Below, piece by piece: positions 21,061 through 29,804 of a stretch of DNA of 64,000 bases. The notes beneath the pieces were generated by a model. That model was not told where the DNA came from and searched no databases. It saw nothing but the letters and a program-made list of their open reading frames with translations. This stretch comes from Burkholderia cepacia (GTDB taxonomy: Bacteria; Pseudomonadota; Gammaproteobacteria; Burkholderiales; Burkholderiaceae): the NCBI RefSeq assembly GCF_029962485.1, contig NZ_CP073638.1, positions 1,426,001 through 1,490,000 of the forward strand, in the 5' to 3' direction. How positions within the stretch are numbered: position 1 is the first letter of the stretch; the number at the start of each line of letters is the position of its first letter. The position numbers and the translations under genes were made by a program.

Positions 21061-23814
21061 TCAGTGTGCCTCTTCCCAGTTCGCGCCGGCACCTACTTCG
21101 GCGACGAGCGGCACCTTCAGCTTCGCGACGCCACACATCATTTCCGGCAGTTTCTCGCGCACCAGCGACAGCTCTTCGTCGGGCACCTCGAGCACCAGTT
21201 CATCGTGTACCTGCATGATCATGCGCGACGCGAGCTTGTCGCGCGTGAGCCAGTCGTCCACCGCGATCATCGACAGCTTGATCAGGTCGGCCGCCGTGCC
21301 CTGCATCGGCGCGTTGATTGCGGCGCGCTCGGCTGCCTGGCGGCGCGGGCCGTTGCCGCCGTTGATCTCCGGCAGCCACAGGCGGCGACCGAAAACGGTT
21401 TCGACGTAGCCCTTCTCCTTCGCCACCGAGCGCGTGTCTTCCATGTACTGCGCGACGCCCGGGTAGCGCGCGAAATAGCGATCGATATAAAGCTTCGCGG
21501 CGTCACGCGTGATGCCGAGGTTCGACGCGAGGCCGAACGCGCTCATCCCGTAGATGAGCCCGAAGTTGATCACCTTCGCGATCCGGCGCTGGTCGGAATT
21601 GACCTCCAGCGGCGTCACGCCGAACACCTCGGCGGCCGTCGCGCGGTGGATGTCCTCGCCCTGCGAGAACGCGCGCAGCAGCGACGCATCGCCCGAGATG
21701 TGCGCCATGATCCGCAGTTCGATCTGCGAATAGTCGGCCGACACAATCCGGTGGCCCGGCGGCGCGATGAACGCCTCGCGGATGCGCCGGCCCTCGGCCG
21801 TACGCACCGGAATGTTCTGAAGATTCGGATCGTTCGATGCGAGGCGGCCCGTCACCGCGACGGCCTGCGCATAATTCGTGTGCACGCGGCCCGTCGAAGG
21901 ATTCACCATGCGCGGCAGCTTGTCGGTATAGGTCGACTTCAGCTTCGACAGCCCGCGATGCTCGAGCAGCAGCTTCGGCAGCGGGTAGTCCTCCGCCAGC
22001 TTCTGCAGCACCTCTTCGTCGGTCGACGGCGCGCCGCTCGGCGTCTTCTTCACGACGGGCAACTGCAGCTTCTCGAAGAAGATCTGCCCGATTTGCTTCG
22101 GCGAGCCGAGATTGAATTCGCCGCCTGCCAGTTCGTACGCCTGCGCTTCAAGCTCGATCAAGCGCGTCGCGATTTCGGTGCTTTGCGCCTGCAGGCGCGC
22201 ATCGTCGATCAGCACGCCCGTGCGCTCCATCTTGCGCAACACGAGCGACACCGGCATTTCGATCTCGCGATACACGCGCTCGAGGCCCGGTTCGCGCGCG
22301 ACCTGCGGATACAGCGCGTGATGAAGCTGCAGCGTGACGTCCGCATCTTCGGCCGCGTATGCGGCGGCCTCCGCAAGCGCCACTTCGTCGAAGCCGATCT
22401 GCTTCGCGCCCTTGCCCGCGACGTCTTCGTACTTGATCGTCTTGACACCCAGATGACGCAGCGCGAGGCTGTCCATGTCATGCGTGCGGTGCGATTCGAC
22501 GACGTACGATTCGAGCAGCGTGTCGTGCTCGATGCCGTTCAGCGCGATGTCGTAGTTCGCGAGCACCTGCGCGTCGTACTTCATATGCTGGCCGACCTTC
22601 TTGCGATCGGCCGATTCGAGCCACGGCTTCAGGCGTGCGAGCACCTCGTCGATCGGCAGCTGCTCAGGCATGTCGGGGCCGCGGTGCGCAACCGGCAGGT
22701 ACGCGGCCTTGCCCGGCTCGACCGAGAACGACAGGCCGACGAGCCGCGCGAGCATCGGGTCGAGCGCGGTCGTCTCGGTATCGAACGCGGTCAGTGCGGC
22801 CGCATCGATCTTCGCGAACCACGCGTCGAATTGTTCCCAGGTCTGGATCGTGTCGTATTCGCGCACGATGTCGGCCGCCACCACCGGCGCCGGCTCGCCT
22901 TCCGGCGCATCGGCGCCGCCGCCTTCGGCCGGCGCGCTGTCGACTTCGCGCAGCCAGGTCTTGAAGCCGTAGCGCGCGAAGATGTCGCGCATCAGGTCGC
23001 GCGCTTCGCCGTCGGTCTTCAACGACGCTTCGATCGATTCGAGATGCGGCGCGAGATCGCACGCCGTCTCGACCGTCACGAGCGTGCGGCCGAGCGGCAG
23101 GAAGTCGAGCGCACGGCGCAGGTTGTCGCCGACCACGCCCTTGATCTCGCCCGCATGCTCGATCACGCCGTCGAGGCTGTCGTATTGCGCGAGCCATTTC
23201 ACGGCCGTCTTCGGTCCGCACTTCTCGACGCCCGGCACGTTGTCGACGGTATCGCCGATCAGTGCGAGGTAGTCGATGATGCGCTCGGGCGGCACGCCGA
23301 ACTTCGCGATCACGCCGTCGCGGTCGAGCGTCTCGTTGGTCATCGTGTTGACGAGCGTGACGTGGTCGGTCACGAGCTGCGCGAGATCCTTGTCGCCGGT
23401 CGACACGATCACGTTCATCCCGTGCCGTTCGGCTTCGCGCGCGAGCGTGCCGATCACGTCGTCGGCCTCGACGCCTTCGACCATCAGCAGCGGCCAGCCG
23501 AGCGCGCGCACGGCGCCGTGGATCGGTTCGACCTGCAACGCAAGATCGGGCGGCATCGACGGACGGTTTGCCTTATAGTCGGCATAAAGGTCGTCACGGA
23601 ACGTCTTGCCCTTTGCATCGAACACGCAAGCGCTATACTCTGCACTGACTTCCTTGCGCATACGGCGCAGCATGTTGATGATTCCGTAGAGCGCTCCGGT
23701 CGGCTCCCCGCCAGGGCCACGCAAATCAGGCATCGCATGGTAAGCCCGATACAGATAGCTCGAACCGTCAACCAATAGCAGGGTCTTACCTTCCAGATTT
23801 CGTTCTTCAGGCAT
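21061..23814 (-). CDS. polA: DNA polymerase I
   Basis: Repair and Okazaki-fragment polymerase, 917 residues from MPEERNLEGK. Three domains are complete: 5'-3' exonuclease/FEN (about 10-290, LLVDGSSYLYRAYHAMPDLR), 3'-5' exonuclease (about 330-510, with FDTETTALDP, so both catalytic acids are kept), and polymerase (SADYSQIELRIMAHIS, QVHDELVLEVPDEE). Its ATG at 23812-23814 lies one base from the divergent LOG-gene ATG at 23816, so the polA promoter must lie inside the LOG coding region. An ATG three codons upstream (23823) would overlap the neighbour. Confidence 0.97.
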   Translation of the reverse strand: MPEERNLEGKTLLLVDGSSYLYRAYHAMPDLRGPGGEPTGALYGIINMLRRMRKEVSAEYSACVFDAKGKTFRDDLYADYKANRPSMPPDLALQVEPIHGAVRALGWPLLMVEGVEADDVIGTLAREAERHGMNVIVSTGDKDLAQLVTDHVTLVNTMTNETLDRDGVIAKFGVPPERIIDYLALIGDTVDNVPGVEKCGPKTAVKWLAQYDSLDGVIEHAGEIKGVVGDNLRRALDFLPLGRTLVTVETACDLAPHLESIEASLKTDGEARDLMRDIFARYGFKTWLREVDSAPAEGGGADAPEGEPAPVVAADIVREYDTIQTWEQFDAWFAKIDAAALTAFDTETTALDPMLARLVGLSFSVEPGKAAYLPVAHRGPDMPEQLPIDEVLARLKPWLESADRKKVGQHMKYDAQVLANYDIALNGIEHDTLLESYVVESHRTHDMDSLALRHLGVKTIKYEDVAGKGAKQIGFDEVALAEAAAYAAEDADVTLQLHHALYPQVAREPGLERVYREIEMPVSLVLRKMERTGVLIDDARLQAQSTEIATRLIELEAQAYELAGGEFNLGSPKQIGQIFFEKLQLPVVKKTPSGAPSTDEEVLQKLAEDYPLPKLLLEHRGLSKLKSTYTDKLPRMVNPSTGRVHTNYAQAVAVTGRLASNDPNLQNIPVRTAEGRRIREAFIAPPGHRIVSADYSQIELRIMAHISGDASLLRAFSQGEDIHRATAAEVFGVTPLEVNSDQRRIAKVINFGLIYGMSAFGLASNLGITRDAAKLYIDRYFARYPGVAQYMEDTRSVAKEKGYVETVFGRRLWLPEINGGNGPRRQAAERAAINAPMQGTAADLIKLSMIAVDDWLTRDKLASRMIMQVHDELVLEVPDEELSLVREKLPEMMCGVAKLKVPLVAEVGAGANWEEAH

Positions 23815-23815
23815 T

Positions 23816-24574
23816 ATGAACAAGAGAAAAGTGATTCCGAGTCTGCGTTCGCTCGCAGATCAAGAACGCGCGACGGCCAAGAAGGCGCGCGCATCGTGGC
23901 AGATGTTCACGATTATGGCAGAGTTTATCGAGGCGACCGAGTACCTGTCGGAGATCCGCCCGGCTGTCAGCATCTACGGTTCTGCCCGCCTCAAACCCGA
24001 CACGCCGCACTACAAGCTCGCCGTGCAGATCGCGCGCAAGCTGTCCGATGCCGGCTTCGCCGTGATCTCCGGCGGCGGCCCCGGCATCATGGAAGCAGCG
24101 AACAAGGGCGCGCACGCCGGCAAGGCGCCGTCGGTCGGCCTGAACATCGAGCTGCCGCACGAACAGGCCGGTAACCACTACCAGGACATCTCGCTGCGCT
24201 TCCGCCACTTCTTCACGCGCAAGGTCACGTTCGTGAAGAACTCGGATGCGGTGATCGTGATGCCGGGCGGCTTCGGCACGCTCGACGAGCTGTCCGAAGT
24301 CCTCACGCTGATCCAGACGAAGAAGTCGCGCCTCGTGCCGATCATTCTCGTCGGCAGCGAATTCTGGAAGGGGCTGCTGCAGTGGTTCCGCGACCAGCTG
24401 ATCCCGATGGGCCTGATCAATCCGGACGACATGGATCTGATGCAGGTGATCGACGATCCCGACCAGGTGCTCGATGCCGTGCTCGCGTTCTACGAGGACC
24501 GCGGCGAGGAAGAAGGTTCGGACGACGAGGATCATCCGCCGCGGCCTGAAGAAGACCGGATGTTCTATCTGTAA
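23816..24574 (+). CDS. LOG family protein (TIGR00730-type Rossmann fold)
   Basis: A 252-residue nucleotide-monophosphate phosphoribohydrolase-like protein. It carries the family signatures SGGGPGIMEAANKGA (from residue 85) and PGGFGTLDE (150-158), which in characterised relatives form the active site that releases the base from AMP or cytokinin nucleotides. The C-terminus is acidic (GEEEGSDDEDHPPRPEEDR). Its cellular role in bacteria (nucleotide turnover, PpnN-like) is inferred. The first ATG lies one base from the polA start on the other strand; a later ATG at 23903 would still keep both motifs. Confidence 0.9.
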   Translation: MNKRKVIPSLRSLADQERATAKKARASWQMFTIMAEFIEATEYLSEIRPAVSIYGSARLKPDTPHYKLAVQIARKLSDAGFAVISGGGPGIMEAANKGAHAGKAPSVGLNIELPHEQAGNHYQDISLRFRHFFTRKVTFVKNSDAVIVMPGGFGTLDELSEVLTLIQTKKSRLVPIILVGSEFWKGLLQWFRDQLIPMGLINPDDMDLMQVIDDPDQVLDAVLAFYEDRGEEEGSDDEDHPPRPEEDRMFYL

Positions 24575-24962
24575 CGCATCCGTGGCAGCCGCCGGCCTGA
24601 CGGTCTGCGTGCTGCTTGATGCGCGGAGGGCAGCGCTTCGGCTGCCTACCGCGCGTCACTTTGTAACGCACCGTTAATCCCGCTTCGCGGCGCGCGCCGC
24701 CGAATGTCAAATCCGCGCAGCCCGTGCTGTGCGATGCGGAGTGTCTATCCGCACCTGCGGCCCACCATTGTCAAATGGCGCAGGCGCATACCCGCACCCC
24801 GCCTCTGCCGACCGGCAACTCTCCGTAATAAACCTGCCTCGCCTTTTCCGTCACGTGCCCGCACACTGCATTTTGTCGGCGCGGCGTTCCCCCGGTGGAA
24901 CGGTCCCCCTCGCTTCCATCGCGTCGTGCCGGCCTCCTCACAACGACATCACGGAAAAGAAC
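24575..24962. other. Intergenic, no gene seen
   Basis: About 390 bases between the LOG gene and a small secreted-protein gene. Short reading frames here have no recognisable features. It must contain the promoter of the downstream gene, but no convincing -35/-10 pair was found. Confidence 0.45.
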
Positions 24963-25262
24963 ATGCAACGCTCGCTGATCGCCCTCGCTTTCGCCAGCCT
25001 CGGCCTCTCGCTATCCGGCCTCGCTCATGCCGTCAACGTCGACGTCAACATCGGCACGCCCGCGCCGGTCGTCGTCGCGCCTGCGCCCGTCATGGTCGCC
25101 CCCGCGCCGGCCGTCATCGTCGGTTGGCACGGCGACCGCTACTGGGACGGCCGCCGCTACTGGGAACGCCGTGAATGGGAAGATCACCAGCGTTATCGCG
25201 GTCATGACGATCGTCGCGGCTATCACTGCCCGCCGGGACACGCGAAGAAGGGTGAGTGCTAA
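24963..25262 (+). CDS. Small secreted protein, Pro/Val then Arg/Trp/Tyr-rich
   Basis: A 99-residue hypothetical protein. Residues 1-23 are a clear signal peptide ending SGLAHA. The mature part starts with a Pro/Ala/Val-rich segment (about 30-50), followed by an aromatic and charged stretch with WDGRRYWERREWEDH and a tail with two cysteines (YHCPPGHAKKGEC). Similar short exported proteins are common in Burkholderia; none that I know has a function. The gene ends in a strong terminator. The frame is open upstream, but the signal peptide fixes this start. Confidence 0.8.
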   Translation: MQRSLIALAFASLGLSLSGLAHAVNVDVNIGTPAPVVVAPAPVMVAPAPAVIVGWHGDRYWDGRRYWERREWEDHQRYRGHDDRRGYHCPPGHAKKGEC

Positions 25263-25289
25263 GCGACACCGCGCGCTCACCCGCCATGC

Positions 25290-25333
25290 AAGGCCGTCCG
25301 CGCGCTTCGGCGCCGGGCGGCCTTGTTGTTTTT
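25290..25333 (+). terminator. Intrinsic terminator of the small secreted-protein gene
   Basis: A GC-rich stem running from AAGGCCG to CGGCCTT with inner CGCGC/GCGCC pairs and a TTCG-type loop, followed by GTTGTTTTT. Confidence 0.85.
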
Positions 25334-25424
25334 GGCGCCGTGCCGGGCCTGCCCCGGCGCGCCGGATCGACCGCGCAGGTCGGAACGAACGCCAACCATC
25401 GCCCTCCCCCGGCAACGTGCCATG

Positions 25425-26357
25425 TCAAGCACGGGCTTCCACAAACGAAAGCGGCTCCAGATCCGGATGCGCACCGAGCCGTGCAACGAGGAAATCCATC
25501 AGCAAACGGTTCCGGCGCGGCAGATGCTCACGCTGCGGCATGCACAGGTAGAGGCCATACCGGCAAGTGACGTGCCGGGTCAGCAGCGGCACGAGACGAC
25601 CTTCGCGTACATGCTCGTGGACCGAATAGCCGAAGAACTGGCCGATCGCGGCGCCGCTCAGCACCGTATCGAGTTCCGCGTCGATGTCGTTGGTCGCGAT
25701 GAACGGGACGATCTGGCGCGTGTCGACCCGTCCGTCGACGAGGAATTCCCACGGGAACGGCTTGCCCGTGCGAGGGTACAGGAACGCGGTGCATCGATGA
25801 TCGCTCAGTGCGTCGATCGTCTGCGGTTCGCCGTGGCGGCGCACATACGCGGGCGCCGCGCAGACGATCAGCTGCAGCCCGGCAATGCGCCGCGCGATCA
25901 GCCCGCTGTCGGGCAGATCCCCGGTTCGAACCGCGATATCGATCCGCTGCTCGACGATGTCGGCCATGTCGTCGCTGACGATCAGCTCGGCGGTCATGCC
26001 CGGATGCTGGTCGCAGAATTCGCCGAGCAACGGTGCGAGAAAACGCCGTGCCAACGAGTAAGGCGCCGCAACGCGTAGCGTGCCGACCGCGTGCTCGCGA
26101 GCGTCGTCGAGCATGCGCAGCGCGGTCTCCAGCTCCCCGACGGCGCCACGGCACTGCGCGAGAAGGCGCTCGCCTTCGACCGTCAACGCAATCCGGTGTG
26201 TCGAACGCTGGAACAACCGGATATTCAGCAAAGCCTCCAGCGCGGCCACCTGCTTGCTGGCCGCCTGCGGCGTCATGCCAAGCTCGCGGGCACCCGCGCT
26301 GATGCCGCCCGCGACTGCGACGCGGACGAACACCGTCAGCGCCTTCAAACGATCCAT
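25425..26357 (-). CDS. LysR-family transcriptional regulator
   Basis: A 310-residue LysR regulator. The winged HTH spans residues 1-60 (MDRLKALTVFVRVA...QAASKQVAALEALL), followed by the linker helix and a periplasmic-binding-like effector domain. It is divergent from a cupin-SDR-aldo/keto reductase gene set across a 164-base gap with a 17-base inverted repeat, so it probably controls that set and itself. The effector is unknown. The start MDRLKALT is the family norm; an upstream ATG at 26399 adds 14 residues. Confidence 0.92.
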   Translation of the reverse strand: MDRLKALTVFVRVAVAGGISAGARELGMTPQAASKQVAALEALLNIRLFQRSTHRIALTVEGERLLAQCRGAVGELETALRMLDDAREHAVGTLRVAAPYSLARRFLAPLLGEFCDQHPGMTAELIVSDDMADIVEQRIDIAVRTGDLPDSGLIARRIAGLQLIVCAAPAYVRRHGEPQTIDALSDHRCTAFLYPRTGKPFPWEFLVDGRVDTRQIVPFIATNDIDAELDTVLSGAAIGQFFGYSVHEHVREGRLVPLLTRHVTCRYGLYLCMPQREHLPRRNRLLMDFLVARLGAHPDLEPLSFVEARA

Positions 26358-26424
26358 TTGATGCTCCCGTCGAACCGGGCACGCCCGGGCCTTCATCAAT
26401 CGCGCCGCGACACCGCTCCGTCAA

Positions 26425-26441
26425 GTTGAATCGGTTTCAAC
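26425..26441. promoter_or_regulatory. Inverted repeat, candidate LysR operator
   Basis: GTTGAA-N5-TTCAAC between the divergent LysR regulator and the cupin gene. Its size and T...A ends fit a LysR-type box, but binding is inferred from position alone. Confidence 0.45.
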
Positions 26442-26521
26442 CGGACCGCCGCTATGCGCGTGCCGTTCCGCTTCGCACAATGGCGCCGTCCTCAACGCTC
26501 AGCCCCAACGGGCCGTTCGCC

Positions 26522-26983
26522 ATGAAACTGCGCGCATTTACCACCGCTTTCCGGGCCGCCGCCGTGGCCGCGCCGCTCATCGCCGGTATTGCATCGCCCG
26601 CGCTCGCGCAGGAAACCGGTGCGCCTGCCCGCACCGTCGAAACGGTATTGCTGCGAACCACGCACGCATGGGACGGCTCACCCTACCGCGCCTATCCGGC
26701 CGGTCGACCGGAGGTGACGGTCGAACGCTACCGCATCCCGCCGCACGCCGTACTGCCGTGGCATACGCATCCGTCCATCAACATCGGCTACGTCCTGTCG
26801 GGCCATCTGACCGCCGTGCGCCGCAGCGACGGCAAGCGGCTGGCGCTCGGCCCCGGCGACGTGGTGCCGGAAATGGTCGACGGCGCCCATCGCGGCGAGA
26901 CCGGCAGCGAGACCGCCGAATTGATCGTGTTCTACGCAGGCACGCCCGGCACTCCGCTGACGGTTCCGGACGGCGAAGACTGA
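26522..26983 (+). CDS. Exported cupin-domain protein
   Basis: A 153-residue protein with a signal peptide (residues 1-30, ending SPALAQ). The cupin core has metal ligands in LPWHTHPSINIGYVLSG and GDVVPEMVDGAHRG, so a periplasmic metal-binding barrel is likely. The reaction cannot be assigned. It is the first of three same-strand genes (cupin, SDR, aldo/keto reductase) opposite a LysR gene; the next start is 43 bases downstream. Frames open upstream, but the signal peptide argues for this ATG. Confidence 0.8.
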   Translation: MKLRAFTTAFRAAAVAAPLIAGIASPALAQETGAPARTVETVLLRTTHAWDGSPYRAYPAGRPEVTVERYRIPPHAVLPWHTHPSINIGYVLSGHLTAVRRSDGKRLALGPGDVVPEMVDGAHRGETGSETAELIVFYAGTPGTPLTVPDGED

Positions 26984-27026
26984 ACGCCGGCCCATCGGCC
27001 GCCTGATTTCACCCTGGCACGGAGCC

Positions 27027-27839
27027 ATGCACATCATGTCCGATTCACGCATCTTATCAACCCGTTCCACCACGACGCAGCACCGGCTCGGCGGGCGTGT
27101 CGCACTCGTCACGGGCGGCGGCAGCGGCATCGGACGGGCAGCCGCGCTCGCGTTCGCGCGCGACGGCGCTCGCGTCGTCGTCGCCGGACGGCGCGCGGCT
27201 CCGCTCGACGAAACCGTCCGGACCATTACCGAAGGCGGCGGCGAAGCCTTCGCAATAGCCGTCGACGTCGCCTCCGCCGACGGCGTGCGCGCGCTCATCG
27301 ACACGACGATCGCGCGCTACGGTGCATTGCACGCAGCCTTCAACAATGCCGGGACGGAAGGCACGTTCGCGCCGATCGTAGAACAATCGGAGGCCGACTT
27401 CGACGACGTGATGGCCACCAATCTCAAGGGCACGTGGCTGTCGATCAAATACGAGATGGAAGCGATGCTCGCGCACGGCGGCGGTGCGATCGTCAACACG
27501 TCGTCGTGGCTCGCGAAAGGCGCACTTGCCGGCTCGTCGACCTATTCGGCGAGCAAGGGCGCACTCGATGCGCTGGTGCGCGCGGTCGCGCTCGAAGGCG
27601 GCCCGCACGGCATCCGGATCAACAACGTGAATCCCGGCATCATCGACACGCCGATGGCACGCCGCTTCGGCGACGACGAGATGTTTCGGCCGTTCGCCGC
27701 GTTTACGCCCGCACGGCGGATCGGCACTCCTGAAGACGTGGCCGACGCAGCCGTCTGGCTCTGCAGCGACGAAGCACGTTTCGTGACCGGCGAGTCGATC
27801 CTTGTCGACGGCGGCTACACGATCGGTGGCATGCGCTGA
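27027..27839 (+). CDS. Short-chain dehydrogenase/reductase
   Basis: A 270-residue classical SDR. The cofactor-binding GGGSGIG is at about 31-37, NNAG at about 108-111, and the catalytic Ser and YSASK are in TSSWL...STYSASKGAL. The IIDTPMARRF segment and C-terminal GESILVDGGYTIGG are typical of the FabG-like branch. Substrate unknown; the neighbouring aldo/keto reductase and LysR regulator suggest stress- or metabolite-induced carbonyl reduction. A second ATG three codons in (27036) is an equal start. Confidence 0.92.
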   Translation: MHIMSDSRILSTRSTTTQHRLGGRVALVTGGGSGIGRAAALAFARDGARVVVAGRRAAPLDETVRTITEGGGEAFAIAVDVASADGVRALIDTTIARYGALHAAFNNAGTEGTFAPIVEQSEADFDDVMATNLKGTWLSIKYEMEAMLAHGGGAIVNTSSWLAKGALAGSSTYSASKGALDALVRAVALEGGPHGIRINNVNPGIIDTPMARRFGDDEMFRPFAAFTPARRIGTPEDVADAAVWLCSDEARFVTGESILVDGGYTIGGMR

Positions 27840-27865
27840 CCGGCGCCGCAACGGAGGTCGAACCG

Positions 27866-28837
27866 ATGGAATACGTGAGACTGGGAACGTCCGGGCTGAA
27901 GGTATCGAAGCTGTGCCTGGGCTGCATGACCTACGGCCATCCGTCGTGGCGGCCGTGGGTGGTAACCGAGGACGTGGCGCGCCCGTTCATCCGCGCGGCG
28001 CTCGATGCGGGCGTAACGTTCTTCGATACGGCCGACATCTACTCGGGTGGCGAGAGCGAGCGCATTCTCGGACGCGCACTGCGCGACTTCACGACACGCG
28101 ATGACGTGGCAATCGCCACCAAGGCGTTCTTTCCGACCGGCGACGGGCCGAATGCACGCGGGCTGTCACGCAAGCACCTGCTCGCGAGCATCGATGCGTC
28201 GCTGCAGCGCCTTGGCACCGACTACGTCGATCTCTACGTCATCCACCGGTTCGATCCGGATACGCCGATCGACGAAACGCTCGATGCACTCGACACCATC
28301 GTCAGGAGCGGCAAGGTTCGATATCTGGGCGCATCGTCGATGCACGCGTGGCAATTCATGAAGATGCTCGCCTTCCAGCAGCATCATGGCCTCGCGCCGT
28401 TCGTATCGATGCAGAGCCAGTACAGCCTGATTTGCCGTGAAGACGAGCGCGACATGCTGCCGCTGTGCGTCGAGGAAGGCATCGCGTACACGCCATGGTC
28501 TCCGCTCGGCCGCGGGCTGCTGGCCGGCTCGCGCAGCGCGGAGACGACGCGCGCCGCGACCGATCAGCAGATGGTGTCGTGGTACGACGGTCGCGACGCG
28601 GTCGCCGCAACCGTCGAAGCGGTCAGGCAGGTGGCGCAGGCGCGCGGCCTGCCTCCCGCCCGGATCGCCCTCGCATGGGCGCTGCGTCGGCCCGGCGTGA
28701 CGGCGCCGATCGTCGGGTTGTCGAAGCCGTATCACATGACCGATGCGCTCGCGGCACTCGATCTGGCGCTCGACGATCGCGAAACCGCGATGCTCGAGGC
28801 GGCCTTCGACAGGATGGTCGAACCGGTGCAATGGTGA
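27866..28837 (+). CDS. Aldo/keto reductase
   Basis: A 323-residue NADPH-dependent carbonyl reductase of the YdhF/Tas/yajO-like branch. The catalytic tetrad is present: Asp and Tyr in FFDTADIYSGGESE, Lys in IATKAF, and His in LYVIHRFD. The C-terminal cofactor segment APIVGLSKPYH is also kept. It follows the SDR by 26 bases with a good GGAGG site and ends the operon. Confidence 0.93.
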   Translation: MEYVRLGTSGLKVSKLCLGCMTYGHPSWRPWVVTEDVARPFIRAALDAGVTFFDTADIYSGGESERILGRALRDFTTRDDVAIATKAFFPTGDGPNARGLSRKHLLASIDASLQRLGTDYVDLYVIHRFDPDTPIDETLDALDTIVRSGKVRYLGASSMHAWQFMKMLAFQQHHGLAPFVSMQSQYSLICREDERDMLPLCVEEGIAYTPWSPLGRGLLAGSRSAETTRAATDQQMVSWYDGRDAVAATVEAVRQVAQARGLPPARIALAWALRRPGVTAPIVGLSKPYHMTDALAALDLALDDRETAMLEAAFDRMVEPVQW

Positions 28838-29051
28838 GCGCGGCGCGTGTGGCCCGCCGGGGCCGGGTATCGGTGCCGCGCCGGCCGTGGCGCTCGTTTC
28901 GAACGAGCGATCCGGCAGTCGGCTGGATCGCATGACGTCGATGGCAGGATTGGCCTTGTCCCTAGCCAATCCTGCCAACCATGCCGCTCATCCGAAGGGA
29001 GCAGCGGCAGGCGAGCAAGCGGCGCGCACCCTGACCGGGGCCGGCGTTTGC
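28838..29051. other. Host DNA downstream of the reductase, left of the island
   Basis: GC-rich DNA with no supported gene. It holds the hairpin at 28942-28977 and runs up to the diverged copy of the amn 3' end. It was probably the original sequence downstream of amn before the island came in. Confidence 0.55.
28942..28977 (+). terminator. Perfect 13-bp hairpin after the aldo/keto reductase
   Basis: TGGCAGGATTGGC and GCCAATCCTGCCA form a perfect 13-bp stem with a 10-base loop, about 100 bases past the stop codon. No T-run follows on either strand, so it may be a weak or Rho-assisted terminator, an RNA-stabilising hairpin or the end of a lost repeat. Confidence 0.45.
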
Positions 29052-29090
29052 ATTACTGGAACGCCGTTTCTGCAAAGCTCCGCAGCTTGC
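29052..29090 (-). repeat. Diverged copy of the amn 3' end (probable att site)
   Basis: These 39 bases match the end of amn (32583-32621) at 34 positions. Read on the minus strand they encode KLRSFAETAFQ and a TAA stop, against KLRSFAEVAFQ in intact amn; most differences are silent transitions. The copies are in the same orientation and bracket the AT-rich island, as expected for attachment sites made by integration into a gene 3' end. Confidence 0.75.
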
Positions 29091-29804
29091 AGACACAAAA
29101 TCACATCAAATCAGGACCTTACTTCACTTCCTAAAATTTTTTGCGAAAATACCGCTCACGATTACGCAGGGAATTCGGCAGCATTCTGCGAGCAAGTTAG
29201 ACGACTCTTGCGAGCGACCAAACGCTGCCTTCAGAGTGTCACCCGCGCACAAAACCCCCTACAAATCAATGCCTTGCGCAATTTGCAATTTGCAAAACCA
29301 AGGCTAAACAAGGTCAATCAGGGCTACCCAAGTTCGACCAAACTGTAATTTCACTGTACTTCGCTCAACGGCCGTTGAAACAGCTTGCAGTTCTTCGCCC
29401 CCATCGCTGTAACCATCTCGTCATACTGTCCGGGAAACTCTTGCAGAATAGCGACGCGCCTAGAGCACGTGTTACTGGCGCTAAGGATTTCCCGTGAAGA
29501 TTCGGCATGAGTTCATGCCTTCATCCGCGAAAGCAACTCGACCGAGTGCGACGACCGCGCGCACGCGTGCAGATTGACCAATATCGTTTTCGGGCAGTCA
29601 CTCTCACTGGTGGGCGACATGTTGTCACGTCCGCGTTGACGCTGCGTCAACCCGACATTGGAGTAGCCTCCGGTACTAGGTATTCGCGATCGTTGATTTC
29701 CCAGCCCTCTCATCGCAGAATGACTTGCGGATAGCCCCCATAGATGCGCTTGACGAATAGACTTCCGCACTTCGAAAACGATCAGAATATCTAGTGAGGA
29801 CCAC
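29091..29804. other. AT-rich leader of the island, no gene supported
   Basis: The composition changes abruptly here to AT-rich DNA. It holds short direct repeats (GCAATTTGCAATTTGCAAAA near 29276-29295), a 17-base palindrome at 29635-29651 and the upstream region of the OLD nuclease. A 106-codon minus-strand frame at 29513-29833 has no coding character and was rejected. Confidence 0.5.
29635..29651. promoter_or_regulatory. Perfect palindrome upstream of the OLD nuclease gene
   Basis: GTTGACGC-T-GCGTCAAC: two perfect 8-base arms around one base, 154 bases upstream of the nuclease start. It has the form of a dimeric repressor operator. No regulator gene is present in the island, so the binding protein is unknown. 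Confidence 0.45.

Noticed and set aside
20962..23778. A 938-codon plus-strand frame opposite polA
   Set aside because: Same reason: complete overlap with a full-length polA and no domain in the translation.
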